A DNA stretch of 64,000 nucleotides, from contig NAVB01000552.1 of assembly GCA_002179805.1 (NCBI GenBank), positions 44,646-108,645 of the forward strand. The letters run 5' to 3'. This document shows positions 36,801 to 48,825 of this stretch, piece by piece. Each line of letters opens with the position of its first letter. Position 1 is the first letter of the stretch. The notes under the pieces are model-generated. The model had not been told where the DNA came from and did no database searches. It saw only the letters and a list, made by a program, of their open reading frames with translations. Made by a program: the position numbers and the translations under genes. The stretch is from Acanthamoeba lenticulata (taxonomy: Eukaryota > Discosea > Longamoebia > Acanthamoebidae).

Positions 36801-38601
36801 GCGTGTTCCACTCGGCTGTTGATTCAAGTTAGTGGCGGTGAAGCCTCAAGTTGGAAGGAAAGAGAGAATGAGCGAGAGAGACTTACCCAAGAGGTGGTGG
36901 ATGATGTAGAGGCACAGCTTGGCCTTGTCGTAGTGGGTGTCCAGGGCGGCCCCCTGCTGGTTCTGCACGTAGTCGCTGCCCATGTGGGCCTGGCACAGCA
37001 CCCGCTCCAGATGCTGCCACTGGACCCGGAATATGTGGCTCTCCTCCACCTCGACGCTGTCGCCCGCCTCGGCGTCGCCCTCGGCGTCGCTAGAGTCGCT
37101 GCTGTAGCGGTCGCCCGCGCTATCGTACAGATCTTCCGGCTGCGGCGCTGGTGCGGTCACGGTCGCCTTGCCCTTGGCCCGCCGCCGCGCGTCCTTGCGG
37201 GCCACGTCGACGGCGGCAGTCCACATCTGCCGCTGGCGCGCGTCGGGCACCAGGGCCGAGAGGACCGCCTCGTCGAGCGCGGCGCACAGGTCTTCAATGT
37301 GGGGCCGGCGTCTGGGGTCGGTGCTCAGGCAGAGCTCCACGACTTGCTCGAATCGCTTCCTGCTCTCCGGCCCGAGCTTGTCGTGCGTCTCCTCCTGTGA
37401 CACAAAGCGCGTGGTATGAGTAAGATGTATGAAGGCGAGTGCGCTCAGGACGATCATCGAAGGTACGTCAAGCAGGTGCCATGGGGGCCTGAACGACGAA
37501 TCGCTGAACTTATCCTGGAACTCGGCCTTGGTGCCGCCAAAGAATTTGCCAATCCGGCTCATCAAGAGCAGCTCCAGACACACGACGCCTATTGTCAGCA
37601 CCAAACCGATGGTGAGACCTGGCCAAGCGCACTCAATCGTGTATGCGTGCGTAACGAGCTAGCTCGTACCAAAGGCGTAAATGTCGGCCGACGGCACGAG
37701 CGCCGGGTCCATGGCTTGGCCCTTGGCGGCCGCGGCCCGGGCCTCTGGTGGCGAGTAAAACATGGATGGATGCTTGCCGGTGATGTGGGCCTGCAGGTAG
37801 TCGTCCAACTTGGAGTGCTGGCTCACGAGCTTGACCTTGATGCTGGATAGCGTGAGGTTGCCATGCCCCAGCCCGGCATGGTGGAGAGCGCGTAGGGCCT
37901 GCGCGCATTCCCACATGATCTGCAAGCGGATGTAGAGCGGCAGGTGAAGCTCTCCCCGCTGATGGGCATCGAAGAGGATCTTGAGCCCCACCGCAGCATG
38001 CAGATGTTCGCGCACGAGCAGGATTGCACTTCCATCGTCGCCCTCACCCTGCTGCAGTGTTGAGTAGCTCGCGAGGCTGTCACATGGCGATTCTCTTGAT
38101 TGTGCAACACGTGCGACGCATTAATTAAGGTGCGGCGACGGACAATGCCAGATTGAGGTCGGATACGTACGAGAGAACGCGAAGGCGCTCCTGCAGGCTA
38201 GAGATGAGTGACTCGTCGCCGGCGGTCTTGGGCCCCGCGGGGCAGCGCTTGACGTCGACCAGGCAGGGCCCGCACACGGCCCGCCGCATTTGCCATTTGC
38301 GTTGATCCTTCTCTCGTTGCGCGCTCAGAAGCCTGGCCACGCACTCGTCGTGCACATGGTGGCGAGGGTCGTGCCCCCCACCGAGGCTGTATCGCAGTTG
38401 CTTGCTGGAGGGCTCATGTGCGGGTTCAGACCCATCTTTGTCGGCGTGCGCCTTGTTGGCATCCGCCCAGCCGCTGCGTAGGGAGTAGTCGTGAAGCTGC
38501 TCGCGGAGGTCGGCACGCACCTCGGCGTCGGCAGTGTCGCGGTGTGCGTCGTCCACAGACGAGGTAAGCCAGTAGAGTGCGTCATTCTTGCGGTTATACA
38601 T
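30899..38601 (-). CDS. Giant pseudokinase / SH2-like / PH / phospholipase D fusion protein
   Basis: Starts at ATG 38601 (MYNRKNDALYWLTSSV). Order: N-terminal region; kinase C-lobe with HGN in place of HRD (LRALHHAGLGHGNLTLSS), then SADIYAFGT and a C-lobe tail; a helical linker (EILLLTPTRIDQLCRQWKLG, LFNWIQFNQWF); an SH2-like core LLHNSGLPPGTFFVHFSRS; a PH domain (KEGPLMRRERGRWRRMWAKA, FLVLYES); then PLD with HKD1 THHQKSVVVDYGS and HKD2 YVHSKLMIIDDTEAIIGSAN. Junctions I checked keep phase: tail to linker (LLA|EWN), linker to SH2 (KDR|FLRK, FHE|YFQL), SH2 to PH (HTT|LNEP), PH to PLD (VEAQ|GPDS, CRG|FLHT, LTG|EVYL). PLD hydrolyses phosphatidylcholine to phosphatidic acid. Two long Lys/Glu-rich inserts interrupt the PLD half. 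Roughly 2,100 residues. Confidence 0.72.
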
Positions 38602-39251
38602 CCACTAGCTGGACGCTGCAGAGTTCTACTTTCGGTTGGCTGCAAGGGGCTGCGGGATGAACGTTTATGATGATTTACTTTATGGAGGGAATTCGTGGTT
38701 ATTGGCTTTGCCCAAACTGGTAACAGATAGAAGAGGACGTAAGGGAGCACACGAACTCATCTCTTGCGACAGGCACGAACTTAGTGCGATTTGTCGGAAA
38801 TTCACCCTGAATGGCTTTTGATCTCGTCATCTTGCTCGCATCCCAAAGGAATTCCCAACTGTGCCTTCAAACTCCTGACACATGTCTCGCTCAGGAAGAA
38901 GGTGAGCTCAAGGTTGTTCTTTACTCGGCAGTGCGTTTCATCTTGTTGGCGCCGAGGCGGTAGCCAAGTGCAGCCATACTTTACATTCCATGATAAAAAA
39001 TGTAGCGGGATGCAAGTGAAATGTAGACGAAAGTGACATTTGCTTCCCCAACGGTTGCATAGAAGCCGGCGTGCAGAACACCACCACGAAGTGCCCAGCT
39101 CCCGTCACCAAGAGTAGTGAATTCACAACGTCTGGTTGGTCTCCGCGGACGCTCTGGGTTCCTGATCAAGCTACTACCGAGGACCTTATTCCCGGACAGT
39201 TTCGGTTCGCAACCCGGCATAACGCTAGTACACCCACACGAAGTGAGAACA
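38602..39251. other. Divergent intergenic region between the PLD fusion and the LRR-phosphatase
   Basis: About 650 bp with lower GC than the flanking exons. No convincing coding sequence on either strand, and no identified promoter motif. Confidence 0.45.
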
Positions 39252-41453
39252 ATGCGGGTCTGTGCGGCCGACCGCCTTGAAGCGAACGCAAGGGAACAAG
39301 ACCCCAAGCTCTCTTTTGCCAAATGCCAGCTTACGGCCGTGCCTTTGGACGTGCTGCGTCTCGCGCACGAGGTGGAGGCGCTCGACCTCTCCGCCAACAA
39401 GTTGAAGCACTTCTGCTTCTCCGAAGAGGAGGGGGGCTCGTTGGTGGTGTGTGCGGACGGGCCGGAGGAGCAAAGTGAGCCGCTTCCACCCGTTGAAACA
39501 CGGTTGCGAAAGATGGCAGCCGGCGTAAAGGAGCTCAACCTTTCCCTCAACAAGTTGCAAGGCGAGATGGAAGCATTCGCTCAGTTGCGCATCTGGACAG
39601 GGTTGAATCGCCTCGACCTCTCGGGAAATGGGCTAAAACGACTGTACGCCAAATCGTTCCACAAAAATCTTTGTTTTCTCTCTCCATTCAATTTCGCTTG
39701 TGACTCCCAAAACTCATTAATGAGGGCTGGTGCAGTCCGCCCGGCTTCTGGGACGTGCTCGCAAATGGGCTTACGGAGCTCAAACTGTCGTACAACTGCC
39801 TCTCTGAGCTCCCGGAGCCGCTGAGCGTCAACCACAATGGCGACGAAGAGGGCAAGACCCTGCAGCCAACGTTGCCACCTTCGTCCATCACGTCGTTGCA
39901 CGTGAACTGCAACAACCTCAAGACCTTGCCCGACATGCTGCCCCGCCACTGCCCTGGCCTCACGCACCTGTTCGGCAGCGACAACGCGCTCAAAGCCCTC
40001 CCGGCCTCCTTCGCTGCATTCAGCCAACTGCGGCACCTCGACCTCTCGGGCAACCGCATCGCCGCTCTTCCAACCACCGACGAGTTCTACGACAACTTGG
40101 CCGGGACTCTTGTCTACCTGGGTCTCAAGGACAACACGCTCACCACGCTGCCACAGATGCTGTCGCGCTTGACATCCCTCGAGGTACTCGACCTGCGAAA
40201 GAACCGGATCGACTCCATCCCAGGTTCCGAGAGCCTCGACATTCCCAACCTGCGTGTACTCGACCTTTCGTGCAATAGGCTAACCCACCTAGAGCTCTCG
40301 GGTAGGACAAAAACAATCACAGCGTCCTCGATTGGTGGCTGGAACTTACCCTTGCCTCTGTTCTTTCGCTTATTCAGAGCGACTGACACAGCTCGACACT
40401 CTTCGCGTGGAGCACAACCGACTCAAGAGTCTGCCCTCGGCCATGTACGGCGCTATGCTTTGAAGGAAATTGATGGTCAATTGACCTTACGTTCGGATGT
40501 ACAGTCAATACTTCCGATCGCTGCTTCGACTTTACGCACACGACAACAAGCTGGAGCGATTACCCGATGGAATCACGCAGCTTACGCAGATCCAAGAGCT
40601 CGACATTGGCCGCAACCTTTTGATCAACGTGCCAAAAGAGCTGGACGACCTTAAGCGACAGCCCACGATGCACTACTATCGGTACGTCTCGCTACCAAGC
40701 TGAGCTGTTCTCACGCTGTAGAGTGAACTCACAAAAGACATCACGGCATCAACCTTTCCTTGCAGAAAGTCACTGCCGGACGAGGTCATTCCGGGTCTCT
40801 ACATTGGCGGCGCTGATAGTGCCGCCAACTTGGAGTCGCTGCGCCACCGCAACGTGAAGCTCGTCGTGCAGCTGGTGGTTGAGAGCGAGGAGCACTTCCC
40901 CGAGCACTTCTCCTACCTCACCTACAAGATCGCGGACCATCCAACATCGGTTCGTTGATGCACTGAACTGCCTAAAGCCATTTGCTTTGTTGCGCTGACG
41001 CCTGTCAACACACACACAGGACCTGTCCCGTTACTTTGCCACGTGCAACAAGCGCATCGCAGAAGCCTTGGCGGAGGGGAATGGAGCACTTGTACACTGG
41101 TACCAACCACTCCCAGTTTTCTTGAAGAAGCGCCTTGGCCCAACTCCTAGCGATCTCCTATCACGCCGTCGCTCATCCACGCGTTGTGTCATGTCCTCTC
41201 TTCACCAGTGTGGCGGGGATATCCCGAAGTGCCACGATCGTGATCGCCTTCCTGATGAATCACTTGAAGATTTCCTGTGACCGAGCCATGGACATGCTGC
41301 GCCAAGCGCGACCAGCCATTTGTCCCAATCCTGGTATCCTCTTCTGTTTCGCGATTCAGCCTCTTGGCCGCCTGAACCACCTCACTCACGACTTGCGTGC
41401 CAGGTTTCTTGGCCCAGCTGAAGGAGTACGAGCGGCTGATCTGCAGCCCATAG
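39252..41453 (+). CDS. Leucine-rich-repeat dual-specificity phosphatase
   Basis: ATG 39252 (MRVCAADRLEANAREQD). At least ten LRRs of the bacterial/animal SHOC2-like type, e.g. LTELKLSYNCLSELPEPL, LRHLDLSGNRIAALP, LEVLDLRKNRIDSIP, LLRLYAHDNKLERLPDGI. They are followed by a compact DSP domain: PDEVIPGLYIGGADSAANLE, TYKIADHPTSDLSRYFATC (general-acid Asp), and the P-loop VHCVAGISRSATIV. The Cys codon of the P-loop is split by an intron (CAC TG|GTACCA...CACCAG|T GTG). It ends FLAQLKEYERLICSP at 41453. Cys and Arg are present, so it should be active on pTyr/pSer/pThr. LRR-DSP fusions are known in amoebozoans. Substrate unknown. Confidence 0.85.
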
Positions 41454-41670
41454 GACCAGGATTGAATGAAAGAAGTCCTGTCCTCCCGTGTATGTACAGA
41501 CGTTTCACGAATAGAAAACAAAACACGTTGCAGTCCACGTTGTGGTTCTCGAAAGGTCGTGTGCGTGGACCGGTGCCCAGCACGATTGAAATTTCGACGG
41601 GCACACCACAAAAAGAGAGACCGAGACGGACAGATTCAATTCATTCAGTTCTACTTCACACAACACAAAA

Positions 41671-42420
41671 ATGCAATCGCGCATCTTGGGCGTCTTGTTG
41701 CTCGCAATTTGCTTCGTGGCCACCTGCTCGGCGGAGGCGCCGAAGAAGAAAGAAGGCCTGTCTGTGCCCTGTCAGACATGCAACTTTTTGGTCGGCTCCA
41801 TCGAAGACATGGTCGCCAGTAACCAGTCGGTGTTCGAGATCACTAAGGCGTGCATGGCCTTGTGCAACTTCATCCCGGGCGACATGAGCGAGGCCTGCCA
41901 AGGCTTCGTCACGTACTACGTGCCCTTCATTATTGCTTACGTTAGGCAGACCGATAACCCTGGTACGCCCCCTCCCACATCGATTTATTCAACAAAAGGT
42001 TTGCATCTAAATAAGTCCACCCTCCTGTGCAGAGGTTGTCTGTGCCGAGATTGGCGTGTGCCCAGCCAACGGTTCTGTTCCCCTGGTCGTCGCAAGCAAG
42101 AAGGGCGCCGCGGCCACTGAGGAGTGCACTCTCTGCGAGGTCATCGCCGGCTTCACCCAGAGCTACTTGTACGCCAACAGCACCGAGCAGGATATTGAAA
42201 TGGCTCTCGACGCTCTGTGTAGCCTCCTCCCTGACTCGGCCCAGTGCACTGATATGGTCAACAAGTACCTCGCCGCCATTTACATGTTCCTCAGGTACGT
42301 TCGGCACTCCTCTGCTTGCCAGTCCGTGACGTCTCATTCTAAGTCTTTTGATCTGAACCTGAAAGGTCCTACGCCAACCCGCACCTGGTGTGTGCCGAGC
42401 TCACTCTCTGCCCTCAGTAA
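41671..42420 (+). CDS. Secreted tandem saposin B-type protein
   Basis: Exons 41671-41962, 42033-42294 and 42366-42420 join in frame to give 202 residues. The signal peptide is evident (MQSRILGVLLLAICFVATCS). Two saposin B domains each show the six-Cys spacing: first CQTCNFLVGSIEDMV ... CMALCNFIPG ... CAEIGVC; second CTLCEVIAGFTQSYL ... ALCSLLP ... CAELTLCPQ. Saposins bind or extract lipids in lysosomes or phagosomes. Some amoebal relatives are pore-forming antimicrobial peptides. Nothing visible separates the two roles here. No TM segment or GPI signal at the C-terminus. Confidence 0.85.
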
Positions 42421-42725
42421 AACAAGAAGTGGTGTCAAGGTGGCCTTTAGGTAAACAGGCACAGGAGGCCAAGCACACAACAATTTTGTGTATTTGCGAT
42501 TTTTGTCCAATATAGTTCACATTCTGACGCAACAAGCGGGAGAAAATCTCGAAAGCGGGACGTGAAGGAAACAAGAAGAAGGGTCTTCGGCCGACGTGGC
42601 CCAGCATTCACTCGTGCACTTGAGGCGAAGTGGGCAGCAGGAGAAGTGAGTTGCGAAGGGGTGTCGTAGAAGGATAAACTGACGAGCTTGGAGGTGAGGT
42701 GGAGGGCGCGTGGACTCGCGAGATC
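42421..42725. other. Intergenic spacer between the saposin-like and fascin-kinase genes
   Basis: About 305 bp. A GTG at 42699 is in frame with the next gene, but its first in-frame ATG is at 42726. Nothing else recognised. Confidence 0.4.
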
Positions 42726-45700
42726 ATGGAAATGGGACATGGAGGGGAATTGGAAGCAGTAGATATTGATGACTTCAACCTGTGGTTCCTTCGTCATTTC
42801 CCCAAGGTACAATTCACTTCTCTTTTAAATGTTTGCAAGCTAAAAATGCACGTGCACAAAAATCTATCTCTTGCAGGTCTCCCTGAGGGCGTGCAACGAC
42901 CATGCTGTGCGCATGTCACACAACCTGAAGAACCGGCGTCATGGCATTTTCAAAGCACGCAGCGCCTACACGCCCTTCGAGAACCAGCTTGGCGAGGTGA
43001 CACACCCTTGCCGCCGTTGCCAGCGAGTCTCTCATCTTGGCCGGCTGTGCAGCTGCAGCCTCTCTTTTGCTTTCGGGTTGACGTGTGATATGCCCGTGTT
43101 GTGTCGTGCTGTTGCGTCGTGTCTCGTACACCACAGGAGTTCAAGCCCGTTTGGGAGGGTAGTCGCATTGCACTGTTCAACCTCTCCAACCGGTGCTTCG
43201 TCTCTGCCACCAAGGATGGCCAGCTTCTCTCGGACTGCAACACCTCTTCACCCGGTACCGTGTTTTCCACTCATGTCTAGTCTCTTCATCCTCAACTGAC
43301 AACCCGGGCGCAGGGCCGCATGAACTGTTTGACGTCGAGAGCAAGGATCAGTTGGTCGCCTTTCGGAGCGCGCACGGGACCTACATCGGGCTCGAGAGCG
43401 GCGGCGAGAAGCTCGTCTGCTCGTCACGAAACGTCGGGCCGTCGGAGCTCTTTCAGATTCGGCTCCGGGCCTACATCCAGGCCCACAACGGCCACTACGT
43501 GGCGGCGGAGCGCAACCACGGGCTCGTCGCCCAGCGGTTCAGGCCGGGACTCACGCGGCCCGATAGCGTCGTGCTCGAGGTGGGCGCCGCGCACTGCAGC
43601 TTTCGCTCGCAGTCCAACCGGTATTGGGTGGCCGAGAGCAACGGCAACCTGTCGGCCGCCACGCCAGCGAGCAGCAACCGCAAGAGCACGCGCGAGGAGT
43701 TCAAGCTTGAAGGCTTTCGCTCGGCGCTGCTCGAGCCAGACCAGGTCTACTTTGCCATTCGCACCACGCACGACACCTTTGTTGTCGCCGAAGACGACAA
43801 GCTCCTCACCGGTAACTTTTTTCTTTTTCGTCGTTATCATTCCATGTCATGCCTCACCTGGCTGACCAGATTGTCATTTGTTTGTTGTTCATCGCCATGA
43901 TGACAGTGTCGCACGACGCCATCGTCAAGAATGTGGCGATGGCTGCGCGGACTGGGACCTACTTCACCGAGCACCTCTTTGAGATCCTGTCGCAGCCGGC
44001 CCAACATCCGTTTTCGCTCGGCAGCTCCAGTTCGTCCTCGTCGTCCTTGTCTCCGCGGTCTTCGTCATCATCGTCGTTGCTGTACTCTTCATCATCATCG
44101 TCGTCGTCGGCAACGACATCGCCCACCTCCGAGTGCGGCCGGTCGGCCACGTTCTCGTGGACCAAGCAGACGTTCCCGCCGCATGGACTCGGCTCGAGCA
44201 GCGGCTGTGCGCACACGCGACGCGAACGCTCAGTGACGCCGACGACGCCAGCAACGACGACCACGGCCGAGAATACCACTGCCAGCCCTGGTGGGGGCAC
44301 GAGCGACGATGCCAGTCCGACCACGTCCCCGTCTCACGACGATAGCCTCCGTCGCCTCGGCGCCCGAATCCGCCAACACGTCGATCGCAAACTGCACCGC
44401 AACCGAGAGCAGCAACAGCAACAGCCGCGCGAGGGCGAGGGCCACGCAAGCGCGGCCAAGCAAGGCAGCTCCAACGTGTTCCCGCACCGAAGCAAGAGCC
44501 TGTCGGACGGCCTTGAGCGAACCGGCGGGAGCGCCGGGCGAGGAGGCAACAACACCAACAACACCAACAGAGACCTCCTCGAGTCGGGCGATCACCATCA
44601 GCTCCATCGGACCAACACAGACCCTGCGGCCGTCGAGCGGCGCGTGGCGGCCAAATCCACTGACAATTTGCCCTTCTACGAGCGCCGACGGCGGCAGCAG
44701 CAACAGCAGCAGATGGTCACCAGTGGCAGCAGCGGCAGCGGGAGTGGCGTGGTGACGCGAGCCGGGACAGGGAGCCAGAGCGACCTCGAGCGCATGGAAG
44801 TGTTTGTCGATGATGACGACGACGACTACAATGGAGGCGAAGAAGATGCTGATGTCGATACCGAGGACATCGAGGATGGGTGGCAGGAGATCACCGACGG
44901 CTCGAGCGACGAGTTGGGCTACTGCGAGGCCTACATGCGCGCTCGGGGACGCGATGCCAAGTCTCCGGTAGCGTCCGCCAAGACAACAACGACGACAACG
45001 ACGCCCAGCAAGCTGCAGCCTGGCTCCGACGCCGAGCAAGGCATGGGCGAGTGGATGATCGACCCGCGCGACCTCCAATTCTCGGACCGCGTCCTGGGCA
45101 AGGGCTTCTTTGGCGAAGTCAAGAAGGGTACGTGCGGCCCAGTCCCGATTTCTGAAATCCCCAGCTAGGACTCACTAACACACACGATGGGCGTCGTTCA
45201 CAGGGCGGTGGCGCGGGACACCCGTGGCGGTAAAGGTGATCTATCGCGAGCTCTTCCGTAGCAAGTCCGAAGAACAGCTGTTCAACAAGGAAGTCTGCAT
45301 GTTGCGCTCCCTCCACCACCCGCACATCATCCAGTGCGCACCCCTCCCCTTCCCCCAGTCCCCTCGATTTTCAAGCCCCAGCATTGGCTGACGCGAACGT
45401 CGGCACATTGGGGGGGGGGACGACAGGTTCTTGGGCGTGTGCCTGATCAAGGAGAAGCGCCAGCGATGCATCGTCACCGAGCTGATGGAAAAAGGTGCTG
45501 CCACCCTTCTCTCCCCTCTTTCTTTGCCCGTGCACCTTGGCAAACGCCTCATCTGGTGATCGCCACTACGATGGACAGGCTCCCTGCACGATATCCTCTG
45601 CAACGAGCCCACCTTCTTCAAGGATCCGTTCCTCCGCGTGCGCATTGCACGCGATATTGCCAAGGGTATAATTTTTTACAATTGGATTATTTATCTAGAT

Positions 45701-47701
45701 AAATGGCTAACTCGCCATCCAATCATGGCAATCATGCAGGCATGTGCTATCTGCACATGGCCGACCCGCCCACCCTTCACCGCGACCTAAGCTCAAAGAA
45801 CATTCTCGTACGGCGCCTCTGCACATGCGTTCCTTTCCGCTCATAGCGCGGCGCTGACAACGCGTCCATCTGTGTGTGCATGTATGTGGGGCGGTGCGCG
45901 TGTTGCAGCTCGACCGGTTCCTACGCGCCAAGATCGCCGATTTTGGCTTGAGCAGACTCAAGGAGGAGAACGGCGTCTTCACGCAGGGCTGCGGCGCTCT
46001 GGCCTTCATGGTGCGTGCCCCCTCACCCTCTTTGCTTCCGCCTCTGCAATCATGTGGACGTCCACGGTCTCTGGGCTGACCGGCGAATTCTTGATGATGT
46101 ACATTAGGCGCCCGAAGTGTACAGGGGCGAGACCTACAGCGAGAAGGCCGACGTCTACTCCTACGCCATCGTATGCGTCTTCATCCCCCCCTTCCTTCTC
46201 TTATGCTCGGCGAAGTCATGATGTCTGACTGACCTCCCTGAGTTGTTCAGATATTATGGGAGATGTGGAACAATGGCAAGTACGCGCACGAGGCGGCGCG
46301 GATGGACCAGCTCGCCTACGCCGCGGAGTGCGCCCTCCGCGACTATCGACCAGCGGTGCGCGTCCGTCCTTGTTGACCAGCTAAAAGGACCCCTTTTCTG
46401 GTGCGGAGACTGACTACCCTTTGTCCGATACAGCTATCGGACGAGATCCCCGAGGCGTGGCAGCAGCTCATCAGCCTCTGCTGGCACAAACACGCGGCGT
46501 CCCGGCCGTCCTTCTCCCAAATCCTCGGTCTCCTCAAGCAGCTCAAGCGCATCACGCGGGGTTCGTCCTCTCACCTGCGATCGGCATCATGACGATGACG
46601 TGCTGGTGATCGCTCACAATGCGGCCTCAGCGCGCATGGCAGGGGGCTCGGGGGTGGAATACCTGGACCTGGGCGACTACTTGGCCACGTCTCTGCTGCT
46701 GGAGGAAGCTGAAAACGGCAACAGCAGCAGCAGCAACAGTAATGGAAGCAACGGCAGCAATGGCGGCCGCCGCACCGGTGAGCAGCCTGGCGATGCCGCT
46801 CACGCGTCAGCGACGGCCTCGCGCAAGGGCCCCAGCACGAGCGGGGCAAAGAACCGAACGACAACGAATAAGAATGGAGAACAGGCGAAGAGTAACAAGA
46901 AGAGCGAGGCCGACGTCGAATACGCCGATGAAGAGGGCTACTGGAGCGAGCACAAGGTGGACAAGCAGCTGCAGCGGGCCACAAAGACGTCGTCGACGTC
47001 GTCCACAGGCGCAGGCGCAGGCGCGCGGCGACGGCCCCTCGGGATGCGGCGCGTGAGCCGTGGCGGCAACAGCGGCGGCAGCAGCGGAGGGCGCAGCGGA
47101 GGCTCGCTGGTGAACTACGTGGACCAGGCCGGGCCCCTGCCGCCGCCTTCCGCGACGAGTGACGACATCGCCTTTGCCGCCGTCGCCACGGAGGGCGAGG
47201 AAGATGCGGACGATCAGCTAGAGCAGCTGATGCTTCTTCATCGCGAGGCCCATTTTCGAACATATTTGGACGTCGGAGACGACGACGATCACCACGCCTT
47301 GGAGGGAGACGATCAAAAGCGCGGCGCCATGGAAGCTGAAGAGGGAGAAGAAGAGGAAGAAGAAGAAGAAGAGGACGAAGAAAAGGAAAAGAGGGACGAG
47401 GAGGATGAAGCAGAGGTCGCGAATGCTGGCAATGTACAGCCGGAGCACAGCTTGAGCTCCGGCTCACACAACTACGCAGTCTCACTCAAGGTATGTTCTC
47501 TCTTCCTCGTCATCACCTTGGCGATTTGGGGCTGACTGCCTACCTCTTGTGTAGGACGAGACGGTGTATGAGGACGTCGATTTTCTTGTCAGACGATCTT
47601 CTTCTCAACCAGCGCCAGCCAGCGGCACGACGACCCGATCGGACAACGAGAGCTGGCTTCTTCTCACCCTCAAGAAAAAGAGCAGTCCGACCAGCGCCTG
47701 A
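42726..47701 (+). CDS. Fascin-like beta-trefoil domain fused to a TKL-type protein kinase
   Basis: ATG 42726 (MEMGHGGELEAVDIDDFN). The N-terminal ~350 residues carry fascin/actin-crosslinker beta-trefoil repeats: SRIALFNLSNRCFVSATKDG, LVAFRSAHGTYIGLESGG, YIQAHNGHYVAAERNHG, CSFRSQSNRYWVAESNGNL, VYFAIRTTHDTFVVAEDD. A ~350-residue Ser/Thr/Gln-rich linker follows. The kinase has GKGFFGEVKKG, TPVAVKVIYRELF, LHRDLSSKNIL, KIADFGLSRL, MAPEVYRGETYSEKADVYSY and DEIPEAWQQLISLCW, typical of the TKL group common in amoebozoans. The C-terminal ~380 residues are acidic and Gly/Ser-rich. It stops at 47701. Ten or more introns, about 1,300-1,400 residues. A kinase targeted to actin bundles is the natural inference. 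Confidence 0.82.
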
Positions 47702-47794
47702 CCAGAAAAATCATGATAAAATAAATTAATATTACGTCATCGAAATGAAGAAGAGGACGCAAGGGAGAGAGAGGCTACCACGGGAGTGGTAGGC

Positions 47795-48825
47795 ATGGGT
47801 GACATCATGGTGGAGCTTGTCGCCGAGGTCCTCAGCTTCGTGCCATTCGGGAGCCTGCCGGCCTGCCGCGCCGTGTGCCGCAAGTGGGCCCATGCGCTCC
47901 AACAGCAGCATGTGGCCCAAGGACCACACGGCACCCTCCGGCCGAAAAGCAAGACTTTTGCAGCGGCGCTGGCTGCCCAGGGCTGGCTTTCTACGCTCCA
48001 GTGGGCGCGTCAAAACGGCTGTCCCTGGAGAGCACCTGCACTTACGCGGCCTTGGCAGGCCACCTGGCCGTGCTCCAGTGGGCGCGTGCCAACGGCTGCC
48101 CGTGGGACCAGTTGACCTGTGCCTATGCAGCCAATGGAGGCCATTTGGCAGTGCTGCAGTGGGCGCGCTCGAACGGCTGCCCATGGGGGAAGAAGACCTG
48201 TTCCGCTGCTGCTGCAGGAGGCCATCTCGAGGTGCTCCAGTGGTTGAGCACTAACGGCTGCCCGTGGGACGAGCAAACCTGCGCCAAAGCAGCCGAGGGA
48301 GGCCACATGACTATGCTCCTGTGGCTGCGCGGCAATGGCTGCCCGTGGGATAAGTGCACCTGCAGTGGGGCAGCCAGAGGAGGCAACCTGGCCGTGCTCC
48401 AGTGGGCACTTGCCAACGGCTGCCCGTGGGACCAGTTGACCTGTGCCTATGCAGCCAGCAAAGGCCATCTAGAGGTGCTCCAATGGGCACGCGCCAACGG
48501 CTGCCCGTGGGACGAGTGGACCTGTGTCAGCGCGGCAAGGACTGGCCAACTGGCCGTGCTTCAGTGGGCGCGCCAAAATGGCTGCCCGTGGGACAAGCAT
48601 ACCTGTAGCTGGGCTGCCTGGGGAGGCCACCTTGACGTGCTTCAGTGGGCGCGCGCCAACGGCTGCCCGTGGGACAAGCGGACCTGCACCCGTGCAGCCA
48701 GCAGAGGCCATCTCGAGGTGCTCCAATGGGCACGCGCCAACGGCTGCCCGTGGGACGAGGAGACCTGCGTCAATGCGGAGGAGGGCGGCCACTTGGACGT
48801 GCTCCAGTCAAGATCCAGGAGTTAA
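47795..48825 (+). pseudogene. F-box/ankyrin-like repeat protein with a one-base frameshift
   Basis: ATG 47795 (MGDIMVELVAEVLSFVPFGS) opens an F-box-like helix pair (CRAVCRKWAHAL) followed by about nine repeats of roughly 27 residues. The consensus is LQWARANGCPWDxxTCxxAA followed by xGHLEV. The reading frame breaks near 48028: the first repeat reads NGCPWR and runs off frame, whereas the next frame resumes with ESTCTYAALAGHLAVL. Adding a single G to CCCTGGAGAGC would restore NGCPWESTCTYAA. A 38-bp GT-AG intron could also restore the frame but would delete half a repeat. These repeats are typical of Acanthamoeba and of giant viruses that infect it. Substrate adaptor of an SCF ubiquitin ligase is the likely ancestral role. 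Confidence 0.7.

Noticed and set aside
47875..48025. Start of the ankyrin frame at 47875 as the true N-terminus
   Set aside because: This portion has no repeat or F-box character in that frame; the other frame carries the F-box and first repeat, so a frameshift is the simpler reading.
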